Notes: generated by a model from the sequence alone, not told the origin. A DNA stretch of 39,877 nt from Prevotella sp. (GCA_017554385.1 JAFZIL010000056.1:1-39877); one strand, 5' to 3'; numbered from the stretch's first letter, positions 8,405-16,929 are shown. Made by a program: numbers and translations.

Positions 8405-8429
8405 AGGGAGTATTATACAGAAAAACAAC

Positions 8430-8468
8430 AAAAAAGCGTGAATCCATGAGGAGTCTCGCTTTTTTTTT
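8430..8468 (+). terminator. Putative intrinsic terminator before metG
   Basis: AAAAAGCG at 8431-8438 pairs with CGCTTTTT starting at 8457, and the T run continues to 8468. The loop of about 18 nt is long, so the hairpin is modest. It sits 25 nt after the pgpH-like stop and just before the metG promoter. Confidence 0.5.
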
Positions 8469-8469
8469 G

Positions 8470-8478
8470 TAATTTTGC
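8470..8478 (+). promoter_or_regulatory. -7 box of metG
   Basis: TAATTTTGC lies 32 nt upstream of the metG ATG, directly after the T run of the putative terminator. A -33 TTTG is not clear. Confidence 0.6.
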
Positions 8479-8510
8479 AGGCAAAATCGAAACAAATAGT
8501 CAAAGAAACA

Positions 8511-10577
8511 ATGGAACAGAAACAGTTTAAACGCATCACCGTGACCTCGGCACTGCCATACGCCAACGGTGGTGTGCACATCGGACACCTTGCCGGCGTT
8601 TACGTGCCGGCCGACATCTACGTGCGTTATCTCCGTCTGAAGAAACGCGAAGTCATGTTTATCGGAGGTAGCGATGAGCATGGTGTACCTATTACTATTC
8701 GCGCGCGTAAAGAGGGTATCACCCCGCAGGACGTGGTCGACCGCTATCACAAGATGATCAAGGACTCGTTCGAGGAGTTTGGTATCTCGTTCGACATATA
8801 CAGCCGTACCACCTCAGAGACCCATCATAAGTTCGCTGCCGAGTGGTTCCGTAAGCTCTATGACGAAGGTAAGCTGACAGAAGAGACAACCACCCAGCTC
8901 TATGACGAGGAGGCCAAGCAGTTCCTTGCCGACCGCTATGTGACGGGCGAGTGTCCCCACTGCCACAATGAAGGTGCCTACGGCGACCAGTGTGAGAAGT
9001 GCGGACGTGACCTTTCGCCTACAGAGCTGATTAATCCGAAGTCTACCATCAGTGGCTCTACTCCTGTATTGAAAGAGACAAAGAACTGGTACCTGCCCCT
9101 AAACGAGTATCAGGAGTGGCTGAAGAAGTGGATCCTCGAGGAGCACAAGGAGTGGCGCCCGAACGTCTACGGACAGTGTAAGTCGTGGCTCGATATGGAC
9201 TTGCAGCCCCGCGCCATGACGCGCGACCTCGACTGGGGCATCCCTGTACCTGTTGAGGGAGCCGAAGGCAAGGTGCTCTATGTGTGGTTTGATGCGCCCA
9301 TCGGCTATGTGTCGAACACAAAGGAACTCTGCGAGAAGGATCCCGAGAAGTGGGGCTCATGGGAGAAATGGTGGCAGGATGAAGATACTCGTCTGGTTCA
9401 CTTCATTGGTAAAGACAATATCGTGTTCCACTGTATCATCTTCCCTGTGATGATGAAGGCCCACGGCAAGTATATCATGCCGGATAACGTGCCTGCCAAC
9501 GAGTTCCTGAACCTTGAGAACGACAAAATCTCCACATCACGCAACTGGGCCGTATGGCTCCATGAGTATTTGGAGGACATGCCTGGCAAGCAGGACGTGT
9601 TGCGCTATGTGCTTACCGCTAATGCACCTGAAACCAAGGACAACAATTTCACATGGAAGGACTTCCAGGATCGTAACAACAACGAGCTGGTGGCTGTCTA
9701 TGGCAACTTCGTCAATCGTGCCCTGCAGCTGACAAAGAAATACTGGAATGGCGTAGTGCCTGCCTGCGGTGAGCTGCTTGACGTTGACCGTCAGGCACTT
9801 GAGGAGTTCAAAGGCGTGAAAGAGAAGGTTGAGGATCTTCTGGAGAAGTTCAAGTTCCGCGATGCTCAGTTCGAGGCTATGAACCTGGCACGTATCGGCA
9901 ATAAGTATATCACCGATTGTGAGCCTTGGAAGGTCTGGAAGACCGATCCGAAGCGGTGTGAGACCATCCTGAACATCTGTCTGCAGCTGACCGCTAACCT
10001 CGCCATCGCCTTTGAGCCATTCCTGCCATTCAGCAGCAAGAAGCTGCGCGACATGCTGGCCATCGAGTCGTTCGAGTGGGAACAGCTTGGCAGCACCGAC
10101 CTGCTGAAGGCTGGTCATCAGTTGGGCGAGCCCGCTCTGCTCTTCGAGAAGATTGAGGACGAGGTGATCCAGAAGCAGCTTGATAAGCTTGAGGCTACTA
10201 AGAAGGCCAACGAGGCTGCTGCCTATAAGGCTGCTCCCATCAAAGATACCGTCTCGTTTGAGGATTTTGAGAAGCTCGACATCCGCGTGGGACTGGTGAA
10301 GGACTGTCAGAAAGTGAAGAAGTCGAAGAAGCTGCTACAGTTCACCATCGACGACGGCAGCGGCACCGACCGCACCATCTGCTCTGGCATCGCTGCCTTC
10401 TACGAGAAACCGGAGGAGCTCATCGGCAAACGTATCCTCTTCGTGGCCAACTTCGCTCCCCGCAATATGATGGGCATTGAAAGCCAGGGCATGATCCTCA
10501 GTGCCGTGGACAGCGATGAGAGTCTCAGCGTGGTTACCACCACGAAGGATGTACGTCCCGGCAGTCAGGTAGGATAG
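8511..10577 (+). CDS. metG: Methionyl-tRNA synthetase
   Basis: MetG charges tRNA-Met with methionine using ATP. The 688-residue protein has the class I HIGH motif (residues 23-26, VHIGHLAG). It has a zinc knuckle, CPHC then CEKCG (about 148-165), and a KMSKS variant KISTS (about 338-342). A C-terminal EMAPII/Trbp111-type tRNA-binding domain covers about 585-688 (FEKLDIRVG, then CSGIA). This is the long dimer-forming type. The ATG at 8511 ([10 protein letters not shown]) is chosen; the frame opens 12 codons earlier but would run through the -7 box. It is transcribed alone from its own promoter. All key residues are present. Confidence 0.97.
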   Translation: MEQKQFKRITVTSALPYANGGVHIGHLAGVYVPADIYVRYLRLKKREVMFIGGSDEHGVPITIRARKEGITPQDVVDRYHKMIKDSFEEFGISFDIYSRTTSETHHKFAAEWFRKLYDEGKLTEETTTQLYDEEAKQFLADRYVTGECPHCHNEGAYGDQCEKCGRDLSPTELINPKSTISGSTPVLKETKNWYLPLNEYQEWLKKWILEEHKEWRPNVYGQCKSWLDMDLQPRAMTRDLDWGIPVPVEGAEGKVLYVWFDAPIGYVSNTKELCEKDPEKWGSWEKWWQDEDTRLVHFIGKDNIVFHCIIFPVMMKAHGKYIMPDNVPANEFLNLENDKISTSRNWAVWLHEYLEDMPGKQDVLRYVLTANAPETKDNNFTWKDFQDRNNNELVAVYGNFVNRALQLTKKYWNGVVPACGELLDVDRQALEEFKGVKEKVEDLLEKFKFRDAQFEAMNLARIGNKYITDCEPWKVWKTDPKRCETILNICLQLTANLAIAFEPFLPFSSKKLRDMLAIESFEWEQLGSTDLLKAGHQLGEPALLFEKIEDEVIQKQLDKLEATKKANEAAAYKAAPIKDTVSFEDFEKLDIRVGLVKDCQKVKKSKKLLQFTIDDGSGTDRTICSGIAAFYEKPEELIGKRILFVANFAPRNMMGIESQGMILSAVDSDESLSVVTTTKDVRPGSQVG

Positions 10578-10658
10578 GTTCGTTTTTAAGATGGTGACGG
10601 AGAGCTGAAGAAAAACGGTGTGAACGTCACCAGTCAACCATGCCAGTGATTCAGCCTT

Positions 10659-10804
10659 ATTCGTCCACGAAACGCACAAAACAGTGTTTCGTGGACGAAT
10701 AGTGTATGTTAAATCGTCCGCGAAATAACAAAAATGGTGTTTCGTGGACGAATAGTGTATGTTAAATCGTCCGCGAAATAACAAAAATGGTGTTTCGTGG
10801 ACGA
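10659..10804. repeat. Six alternately inverted repeat arms at a 26-27 bp pitch
   Basis: Arms of 12 bp start at 10661, 10687, 10714, 10740, 10767 and 10793, alternating TCGTCCRCGAAA and TTTCGTGGACGA. The first two form a perfect 15-bp inverted repeat (10659-10673 with 10686-10700). The same DNA can be read as 53-bp direct repeats starting at 10684, 10737 and (partial) 10790. The array ends 16 bp before the -33 element of the ATPase gene. It fills most of the 294-bp gap after metG; I see no gene there. Confidence 0.9.
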
Positions 10805-10819
10805 TTTGACGCCAAAAGA

Positions 10820-10852
10820 TTTGGTCGTTTGACAAAATTTGTGTTACTTTGC
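10820..10852 (+). promoter_or_regulatory. Promoter of the AAA ATPase gene
   Basis: TTTG at 10820-10823, a 20-nt spacer and TTACTTTGC at 10844-10852 are a close match to the Bacteroidota promoter. The ATG follows at 10872. The inverted-repeat array sits immediately upstream. Confidence 0.65.
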
Positions 10853-10871
10853 ACCTTACAAGAAGCATTGT

Positions 10872-12323
10872 ATGAGTATTATCGTAGGGCGTAAACGGGA
10901 AATAGAGGAGCTGAGAAGCATTTATCAGCGTAGGCAGGCACAGTTAGTGGCAGTCTATGGACGTCGTCGTGTGGGCAAGACATACCTTGTCCGTGAGCTG
11001 TTTAAGGAGCATTTTGCTTTCTATCATACGGGAGTCTCGCCATTAGAATTGAAGGACGGCAACCTGCTGGAGGCGCAGTTGAAGGCTTTCAATTCCAGCT
11101 TGATACGTTACGGAGCGAAGGTTGAAGCGCGCCCGAAAGACTGGATGGAAGCCTTCGACCGCCTTTCCACGTTACTTAGCACACAGGATAATGATCAACG
11201 ACAGGTGGTATTCATTGATGAAATGCCTTGGATGGACACGCCGCGTTCAGGTTTTATTACTGCTTTCGAGCATTTTTGGAATGGCTGGGGAGCGGGACAG
11301 GAAAACTTGATGCTCATTGTGTGTGGTTCGGCTACGTCGTGGATACAAGACAATCTCATCAACTCTTATGGAGGTCTCTACGCACGGCTCAATGCCGAGA
11401 TACGTCTGTCGCCCTTCACCCTACAAGAAACCGAGCAACTGCTACAGGCGCAAGGCATAACGCTGTCACGCTACGACATATTGCAGCTATACATGGCTGT
11501 AGGAGGTATTCCCATGTACTTGAGTTATGCCTTACCAGGGTACAGCCTTGCGCAGCTCGTCGACAAGCTTTACTTTAACCGTCAGGCAAAGCTGAGAGAT
11601 GAGTTCGAACGGCTTTTCTATTCCATTTTCAAGTCTCCTGACAATTACATGTCAGTTATTCGCCTGTTGTCCAAACGACAGGACGGCTACAGTCGTGATG
11701 ACATCTCGCAGAAGACGGGCATAGCTTCCGGCAAGAACCTGACCAGCATCCTGCGGGCTCTCGAAACCAGCGACTTCATAGAATGCTACAAGCCGTTCGA
11801 GAACAACAAGCGCAACATGCTCTATAGGTTGACGGACCCCTTCTGCCTGTTCTACCTGAATCAAGTGGAAGGTCAGGAAAGGGGTGAGCATTTCTGGTGC
11901 GACAACGAAAACAGTCCCTTGCTTAACACTTGGCGGGGTAGGGCATTCGAGAATGCCTGTCTGATGCACATTGACCAGATCAAGGCGGCAATGGGCGTGG
12001 GAGGTATCAGGTCGGAGAACGCTTCTTGGACCATGAGAGGCATGGATGGGCAGCAGGGCATGCAGATAGACTTGATTATCAACCGCAGTGACCGGGTGGT
12101 CAACCTGTGCGAGATGAAGTTCGTAGGGACGGAGTTTGAGGTAAAAAAGGAGTATGAAGCAAAGCTACGCGATCGTCTTCAGTGGATGGCAGATCATGTG
12201 GGCAGGCAAAGCAATGTTCAAATGACTCTTGTCACCACCTATGGGTTGAAATTTGGCATTCACAGTGGAATATTCCAGAGGGTCGTCACGCTCGACAGCC
12301 TCTTTGCAGCGCAAGGCTATTAA
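10872..12323 (+). CDS. AAA ATPase with C-terminal DUF234 domain
   Basis: This 483-residue protein belongs to the widespread archaeal/Bacteroidota ATPase family with a C-terminal DUF234 nuclease-like domain. It opens with VGRKREIEEL, has a Walker A GRRRVGKTYL near residue 30 and a Walker B VVFIDEMPWM near residue 115. A winged-helix-like stretch (about 270-330) follows. The C-terminus has IDLIINRSD ... NLCEMKF, an E-x-K arrangement as in PD-(D/E)XK folds. Members are multicopy in many Bacteroidota; the role is unclear, and links to mobile DNA or toxin-like functions are suggested only by family behaviour. The ATG at 10872 fits the promoter. The gene is flanked by the repeat array upstream and a truncated nucleotidyltransferase stub 12 nt downstream, which suggests it lies at a rearrangement site. 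Confidence 0.85.
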   Translation: MSIIVGRKREIEELRSIYQRRQAQLVAVYGRRRVGKTYLVRELFKEHFAFYHTGVSPLELKDGNLLEAQLKAFNSSLIRYGAKVEARPKDWMEAFDRLSTLLSTQDNDQRQVVFIDEMPWMDTPRSGFITAFEHFWNGWGAGQENLMLIVCGSATSWIQDNLINSYGGLYARLNAEIRLSPFTLQETEQLLQAQGITLSRYDILQLYMAVGGIPMYLSYALPGYSLAQLVDKLYFNRQAKLRDEFERLFYSIFKSPDNYMSVIRLLSKRQDGYSRDDISQKTGIASGKNLTSILRALETSDFIECYKPFENNKRNMLYRLTDPFCLFYLNQVEGQERGEHFWCDNENSPLLNTWRGRAFENACLMHIDQIKAAMGVGGIRSENASWTMRGMDGQQGMQIDLIINRSDRVVNLCEMKFVGTEFEVKKEYEAKLRDRLQWMADHVGRQSNVQMTLVTTYGLKFGIHSGIFQRVVTLDSLFAAQGY

Positions 12324-12335
12324 TTAACAAACAAT

Positions 12336-12371
12336 ATGCAAGCAATCATCCTCGCGGCTGGCATGGGCTAA
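12336..12371 (+). pseudogene. 11-codon stub of a sugar/choline-phosphate nucleotidyltransferase
   Basis: The frame reads MQAIILAAGMG and then stops (TAA 12369-12371). This is the start of the NTP-transferase family, where LAAGxGxRL forms the nucleotide-binding loop. The reading breaks right after AAGMG, where a K/T-R-L would be expected, and the next base pairs are the end of the convergent licD-like gene, whose stop TAG (12368-12370) overlaps. The rest of the gene has been deleted or replaced. It could be chance, but 11 matching family residues from an ATG make that unlikely. Confidence 0.7.
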
Positions 12372-13153
12372 TTCTTCCGTTCCTTTATTTCTTCAATGGT
12401 CAGAGCCTCATCGAAATTCAGGTAGAAATGATTATGCTCCGACACCCGCTTTTCCACTGGAGGCAACGTCATATAATCTCCATACAGACAAGTCAGATAG
12501 CCATCATAGTTACGAGGCACCACAACCTTGGTATCACTAAAAGGCAGTTCTATCGTATCCTCAAACCACTCGCGCTTAAAGATACGCCCAGCCCACTGAG
12601 TCACACACACCGTCTTGTCACCATCAAAACTGCTGTACCAGTTCTGATACTTCAGGAATCTTTTGAGCATGATGCTACGCAAGGGACGTAACAACGGGTT
12701 TGTCAACGTCTTCTGATAATTATAGAATTTCTTAAGACTGCGCTTTTGGATAGCCGTAAGTTCGGCATCGCTGCAACTAAAGTTATCTAGCGCAAACAAG
12801 TCCACATAGACCCCCATCAAAAAAGGAAACTTCTCTTCCTCCCACAACGTGGTATTCATATCGGATATCTTGGCAAAAGGAAGGTAGTAGCCCTTATCGC
12901 GCAACGACAGGACATCAAAGCCATCCTTGTGGCACTCCTCCTTCAGATCAAGCAAGCGCTCATAATCCTGACGAGGCAGATAGATATCAATATCATCATC
13001 CCATGGTATAAAATCCTGATGGCGAACAGCCCCCAACACCGTACCTCCACAGGCCACATAACGCAGATGATGTTTTTCCAAGAACTGCACCGTGTACTTA
13101 AACACATGCAGAATCTGCTGTTTGAAACGTTTCTCGAAATCTACGTCTGCCAT
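12368..13153 (-). CDS. LicD-family phosphotransferase
   Basis: LicD proteins transfer a phospho-group such as phosphocholine from a CDP-activated donor onto a glycan. This 261-residue protein has the family hallmark GGTVLGAVRH (residues 36-45) and WDDDID (51-56), the metal-binding aspartates of the nucleotidyltransferase fold. No signal peptide or membrane helix is seen, so it acts at the cytoplasmic face. It is the last gene of a four-gene minus-strand operon, 1 nt after the asparagine-synthase-like gene. The region is visibly AT-richer than its flanks. The transferred group is unknown; the TagD-like partner and the two amide ligases suggest something other than plain phosphocholine. Confidence 0.88.
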   Translation of the reverse strand: MADVDFEKRFKQQILHVFKYTVQFLEKHHLRYVACGGTVLGAVRHQDFIPWDDDIDIYLPRQDYERLLDLKEECHKDGFDVLSLRDKGYYLPFAKISDMNTTLWEEEKFPFLMGVYVDLFALDNFSCSDAELTAIQKRSLKKFYNYQKTLTNPLLRPLRSIMLKRFLKYQNWYSSFDGDKTVCVTQWAGRIFKREWFEDTIELPFSDTKVVVPRNYDGYLTCLYGDYMTLPPVEKRVSEHNHFYLNFDEALTIEEIKERKN

Positions 13154-13154
13154 G

Positions 13155-14195
13155 CTAAATCATGTTTAAAAACTGTTCAGCACACCATAACTGCCATTTC
13201 TGATTACCCGTCAGTTGTTGCATAGGTATATCCTTACGGAATTCCGGACGCGTCGGACCTTCCCAATCCTTGAAGATGGCATCAACAGGACGCGGCATGG
13301 GAATTTTGAAAGGAATCTCCAGCTCAGGATACTTGATGGCATAGAGTCCACGAACAAGGTATTTGGGTTCGCCATTACGCACACGTTCCATATCCAAAGG
13401 TTCTGCCATGATGAGCTTGGCGTATGGGTCATAATAAGGCAACCAAGCTGCCCCAAAAGCATTTAGGTATGAACTACTGCTCTCAATAGAGAACACCTCG
13501 TCCATAAACTTCATATAGTCAATTGTATCAGCACCTGTACGATAATGCTCGAACAGTTCCGACTGGTTAACAGGCTTACTCAATACCAATTGAGGATTTA
13601 GGAATGTATAGCGCTCTGAAAAAGCATCGAAGGTCCACTTTGGAGAAATAAGTTTATCCATTCCACCAAAGATCAGGTCGGCACTCTCGCCAACAATCAT
13701 CAGTTGCACACCATCCTTTTTAGCCATTTCGGCTGCCTTGTATATCTGCGGTTCTATGGAGTGAACGGGTGCGAACTTATAGCGCATCACAATAGGGGTG
13801 TACTTCTCATAGTCCTCCATTGTGATATCAATCAGATGATGAACCAGTTGCAGCTTCTTGCAATACGTCTTGGCACGTTCTACATCAGCATCGAAGACAC
13901 CAGACGTAGAATTGAAAGTATAAGCATGACTACCAGGCTTCAGGTAAGCAGCCAAATTGGCGCTATCCATACCTCCTGAGAGCAAAATACCGATATTTCC
14001 ATACTTTGCATAGAGCTCATCAAACTGTTTTTGAATTTCCCTGTCTATGTCTTCTGAGGTTTTTACAGGAATACGGCAACTATCTTCAACAGGACGAAAG
14101 TTCTTGTGCTGGAAGCCCTCAGCAAAGTCGACCCCATCTTTCCAGATATAGCGAAAAGCAATATACGAACTTAAGCAGAATTCTTTGTCTACCAT
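13155..14195 (-). CDS. Asparagine synthase-like protein, copy 1 (no glutaminase domain)
   Basis: This 346-residue protein contains only the synthetase half of asparagine synthase B. The PP-loop SGGMDS is at 73-78, APVHSIEPQIY at 142-152 and VGESADLIFGGMD at 168-180. E170 sits where AsnB uses a catalytic Glu. The class II glutaminase domain, with its N-terminal Cys, is absent. It could therefore use free ammonia or another amine to amidate an ATP-activated carboxylate. It is a tandem paralogue of the next gene: same length, both starting MVDKxxCxSSY, with conserved blocks throughout. It lies 16 nt after copy 2 and 1 nt before licD. Placement in a TagD/LicD operon argues for modification of a surface-glycan precursor rather than asparagine synthesis. 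Confidence 0.8.
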   Translation of the reverse strand: MVDKEFCLSSYIAFRYIWKDGVDFAEGFQHKNFRPVEDSCRIPVKTSEDIDREIQKQFDELYAKYGNIGILLSGGMDSANLAAYLKPGSHAYTFNSTSGVFDADVERAKTYCKKLQLVHHLIDITMEDYEKYTPIVMRYKFAPVHSIEPQIYKAAEMAKKDGVQLMIVGESADLIFGGMDKLISPKWTFDAFSERYTFLNPQLVLSKPVNQSELFEHYRTGADTIDYMKFMDEVFSIESSSSYLNAFGAAWLPYYDPYAKLIMAEPLDMERVRNGEPKYLVRGLYAIKYPELEIPFKIPMPRPVDAIFKDWEGPTRPEFRKDIPMQQLTGNQKWQLWCAEQFLNMI

Positions 14196-14211
14196 AACTT
14201 AAAATATACCA

Positions 14212-15252
14212 TTAATCATTATTATTCAAAAATCTTTCCAGGCAATAAAGCAACCACTTCTGATTTCCGATGTATTTTGCCATATCAATATCATTACGAA
14301 ACTCCTTGCGCTTGGGTCCTTCCCAGTTGGCAAAATATTCATCTACAGGCCGTGGCATCGGCTGTTTCAAAGGCACAGTGGTCTCAGGATACTTCATTCG
14401 GAAGAGGTCACGAATGAGATACTTGGTATCACCATTGCGTATTCTACCCAGATCCAAAGGCCTTGCCATTTTCAACAACTCATAGGGATCGATGAAGTCT
14501 ATCTCGGCAGTCTCGAAAGCATTCTCGTAAGATGCATAACTCTCGTCAGTTACCACCTCATCATAAAAGCGCAGATAGTCGATGCTATTCTTTCCCAAGC
14601 GATAGCGCTCGAAGAGGTAATTCATATCATAGGGTTCCTTCAGCACCTCGGCAGGGTCCACATATACAGAGCGCTTCACATACTCGTCATAGCTCCAGTT
14701 CCTGGACAGGAGACCGTCCATTCCCCCAAACACATAGTCTGCCGCATCGCCGATTACCAACATTGATATACCATCCCTCTTAGCCTGCATAGCAGCAGCA
14801 TACAACTGAGGCTCTATGGAATGAACAGGAGCGCCCTTATGCGCCATAACCTTATCTACGTTTTGCTCTACAGTGCTCCAGTCAATATCTACGTAATGCA
14901 GGTTTAAATGATAGTACTTGGCGTAATACTCAGCCCTTTCCAATTCATCGCTTTGGTATTTTCCACCCAGAAAACGAAATGTGTAGGCATCAGCACCTTC
15001 TGGCATATAGGAAGCCAGAATAGAACTGTCCATACCCCCAGAAAGAAGCATCCCTAATTTCTCGTGAGCTATACATCTGAATACATTTCGCAGGGCAACA
15101 TCTACATCGTGAGCATCCGAAACCATAACCTTACGCTCTAACGGATGTTGCTTATATACCTGGTGATGCAAGCCTTCAAAAAACTGTTTATCATCATCCT
15201 CGACATACCTCAGTGAGAGATATGAGCTCATGCAATAACTCTTATCAACCAT
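14212..15252 (-). CDS. Asparagine synthase-like protein, copy 2 (no glutaminase domain)
   Basis: Also 346 residues, this paralogue of the previous gene has SGGMDSSILA (PP-loop at 71-76), APVHSIEPQLY (141-151) and IGDAADYVFGGMDG (167-180). At the position of the catalytic Glu it has Asp (D169), whereas copy 1 keeps Glu. Shared blocks such as PMPRPVD, a C-terminal WEGP.R.EFR and GNQKW show clear common descent. Divergence elsewhere suggests different substrates or a heteromeric enzyme. It starts 6 nt after the cytidylyltransferase gene. The reaction is inferred to be ATP-dependent amide or amidine formation; the acceptor is unknown. Confidence 0.8.
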   Translation of the reverse strand: MVDKSYCMSSYLSLRYVEDDDKQFFEGLHHQVYKQHPLERKVMVSDAHDVDVALRNVFRCIAHEKLGMLLSGGMDSSILASYMPEGADAYTFRFLGGKYQSDELERAEYYAKYYHLNLHYVDIDWSTVEQNVDKVMAHKGAPVHSIEPQLYAAAMQAKRDGISMLVIGDAADYVFGGMDGLLSRNWSYDEYVKRSVYVDPAEVLKEPYDMNYLFERYRLGKNSIDYLRFYDEVVTDESYASYENAFETAEIDFIDPYELLKMARPLDLGRIRNGDTKYLIRDLFRMKYPETTVPLKQPMPRPVDEYFANWEGPKRKEFRNDIDMAKYIGNQKWLLYCLERFLNNND

Positions 15253-15258
15253 AATAAT

Positions 15259-15723
15259 CTATTTGTTCATGTGATCATCCTCATGGTTGTCAGCCTCCTT
15301 TCCATCCACCCAGCCACGCGTAGCCTTTAGGGCCTCCGTAATCTTTGTAGATGATATACCCTTGGTATAAGGGAAATATACGATTCTGATTCCTTCTTTT
15401 GCAAAGTCCTCCTCATATTTCTTCCATTTCTCTGTACCATACCAGTCATCACCAACAAAAAGCACCGTAGCTCCCAGTTTTTTGCAAGCTGCAAGTTTAT
15501 CCATATCATACTGAGGTACCACGGCATCTACATACTTGATACTTCTTACTATCTCAGCACGATCAGAAAAGGGAATCATGGCATGTTTACCCTTGTAAAG
15601 AACCAACTCGTCAACCGTGACGCCAACAATAAGTTTGTCACACAGTCCCTTTGCATTCTTCAAGAGTGTCAGATGACCAATATGGAAAAGGTCAAAAACG
15701 CCTGTCGTATATCCTATAACCAT
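15259..15723 (-). CDS. TagD-like cytidylyltransferase
   Basis: This 154-residue protein is of the glycerol-3-phosphate cytidylyltransferase type, which makes a CDP-activated alcohol from CTP and a phosphorylated alcohol. It shows GVFDLFHIGH (residues 8-17, with the HxGH catalytic motif) and GISSTKI (about 124-130), the equivalent of RTEGISTT. Length is typical apart from an acidic tail of about 15 residues. It is the first gene of the operon, and the strong promoter upstream (15749-15780) reads into it. The actual alcohol (glycerol, ethanolamine, ribitol or other) cannot be read from the sequence. With licD at the end of the operon, the CDP-product is probably the LicD donor. Confidence 0.85.
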   Translation of the reverse strand: MVIGYTTGVFDLFHIGHLTLLKNAKGLCDKLIVGVTVDELVLYKGKHAMIPFSDRAEIVRSIKYVDAVVPQYDMDKLAACKKLGATVLFVGDDWYGTEKWKKYEEDFAKEGIRIVYFPYTKGISSTKITEALKATRGWVDGKEADNHEDDHMNK

Positions 15724-15748
15724 AGTTTTTCTTTTTTTTTATCGCCTG

Positions 15749-15780
15749 CAAAATTAATGAATATAATTTGAATATGCAAA
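15749..15780 (-). promoter_or_regulatory. Promoter of the TagD-AsnB-AsnB-LicD operon
   Basis: On the minus strand TTTG (15777-15780) is followed by a 20-nt spacer and TAATTTTG (15749-15756), an exact match to the Bacteroidota consensus. The leader would be about 20 nt with an A-rich run before the ATG at 15723. Confidence 0.8.
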
Positions 15781-15827
15781 TTTCTTAAAGCACCACTTTC
15801 TGACAAATATGAAAAATCTGACAGCCT

Positions 15828-16889
15828 CTACGACCTTCCAAATAGCCATTTCTTCAAGAACGGACTCACGCGGAGCACGTTGGAGGTGACGAGGCAGAAG
15901 CCGATGACCACAATGCTGACGATGACGGCCAGCGTGAAGTCGGCAATGAACGTATGGGGATGAGTGCTGAAGTATGCTCCCACCTCGGGCAGTCGCGGAA
16001 CAAAGAGGAAGTGAAGAAGGTAGATGTCGAGTGTGCGCCGACCGATATACTGCAGCGCCCGTCCCACCCGGGTAGCCTCGCTGAAGAATGTCTGGTAGTG
16101 ACGGAAGCTCATCAGCACGATAAGCAGCAGCGAGAAACGGGCCGTTATGAGTGGCAGCGAATGCCATGCGAGACGCAGGTAGTGCCATTTCATATAGTCG
16201 AAGGCACTCACAAAGGCCACGATGACCAGCATGGGCATGAGCCATCGGGAGTCCATCAGCTGTTGAGCCCGTTGCCAGTGGCGGTGAACGATGTTGCCCA
16301 ACAGAAAGAAGGGGAAATAGACCATGGACATGCGCAGGCTGGAGCGGATGATCCAGTCGCACGGTTCTCCTTTATAGCCTAATGCCCAGGGGAACCACGC
16401 GGGCATGTAGCAGCTGACGCAAATGGCCAACGACACTACGAACAGCACGGTGATGCCGCGCCTGAAGATGTATTCGAACAGGTAATACACCAAAAACATA
16501 TAGAGCAGGGCCAAGGTGAACCAGTAGCCTGCCTTTGTCTCGGTGTCCCAGCTCTGCCACCACGCCGTGGTCCAGTCGTGGTACATCAGCATGATGAACA
16601 CGGTGAAGAATACCAACGTAGGCACCACCTGTACACGAAGCTTCTTCAGCAGGAGCGACCCCAGTACTGGCAGCGACCATTGGCGCGATGCCGAATAAGC
16701 CAGAAAACCGCTGATGAAGAAGAACAGCGGCATGCGGAACAACTTCAGCAGTGGCATCGACGACGACTGCTGTGCCTGTAATCCGAAGCCGTCTTGACAC
16801 ACATGGAAGGCCACGACAAGAATCATCGTGAACCCGCGAAGTGCGTCAATCCAGCCTATGCGTGGTTTCTTATGAATCGTATTCTCCAT
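15828..16889 (-). CDS. Acyltransferase 3 family membrane protein
   Basis: This 353-residue integral membrane protein has the acyltransferase 3 signature near its start: RIGWIDALRGFTMILVV, followed by FHV, with R, D and H in the usual places. About ten hydrophobic helices follow, including FRMPLFFFISGFLAY near residue 70. Such proteins O-acetylate or otherwise acylate extracytoplasmic sugars (OafA-like). The ATG at 16889 (MENTIHKK) is chosen because the upstream extension from 16928 crosses the promoter. It is divergent from the flippase gene, sharing a compact intergenic region. Acceptor unknown; the glycan built by its neighbours is the obvious candidate. Confidence 0.88.
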   Translation of the reverse strand: MENTIHKKPRIGWIDALRGFTMILVVAFHVCQDGFGLQAQQSSSMPLLKLFRMPLFFFISGFLAYSASRQWSLPVLGSLLLKKLRVQVVPTLVFFTVFIMLMYHDWTTAWWQSWDTETKAGYWFTLALLYMFLVYYLFEYIFRRGITVLFVVSLAICVSCYMPAWFPWALGYKGEPCDWIIRSSLRMSMVYFPFFLLGNIVHRHWQRAQQLMDSRWLMPMLVIVAFVSAFDYMKWHYLRLAWHSLPLITARFSLLLIVLMSFRHYQTFFSEATRVGRALQYIGRRTLDIYLLHFLFVPRLPEVGAYFSTHPHTFIADFTLAVIVSIVVIGFCLVTSNVLRVSPFLKKWLFGRS

Positions 16890-16897
16890 AACAACGT

Positions 16898-16929
16898 GCA
16901 AAATTAACGATTTTATTTTGAACTTCAAA
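16898..16929 (-). promoter_or_regulatory. Promoter of the acyltransferase 3 gene
   Basis: On the minus strand, TTTG (16926-16929), a 19-nt spacer and TAATTTTGC (16898-16906) match the consensus. It overlaps the flippase promoter on the other strand. Confidence 0.75.

Noticed and set aside
10596-10631. Terminator hairpin GGTGACG/CGTCACC after metG
   Set aside because: Seven-base arms with a 22-nt loop and no T run; could be chance.
10659-10804. CRISPR array
   Set aside because: Although repeats are regularly spaced, the spacers are themselves repeated and the arms alternate in orientation; no cas genes lie nearby.
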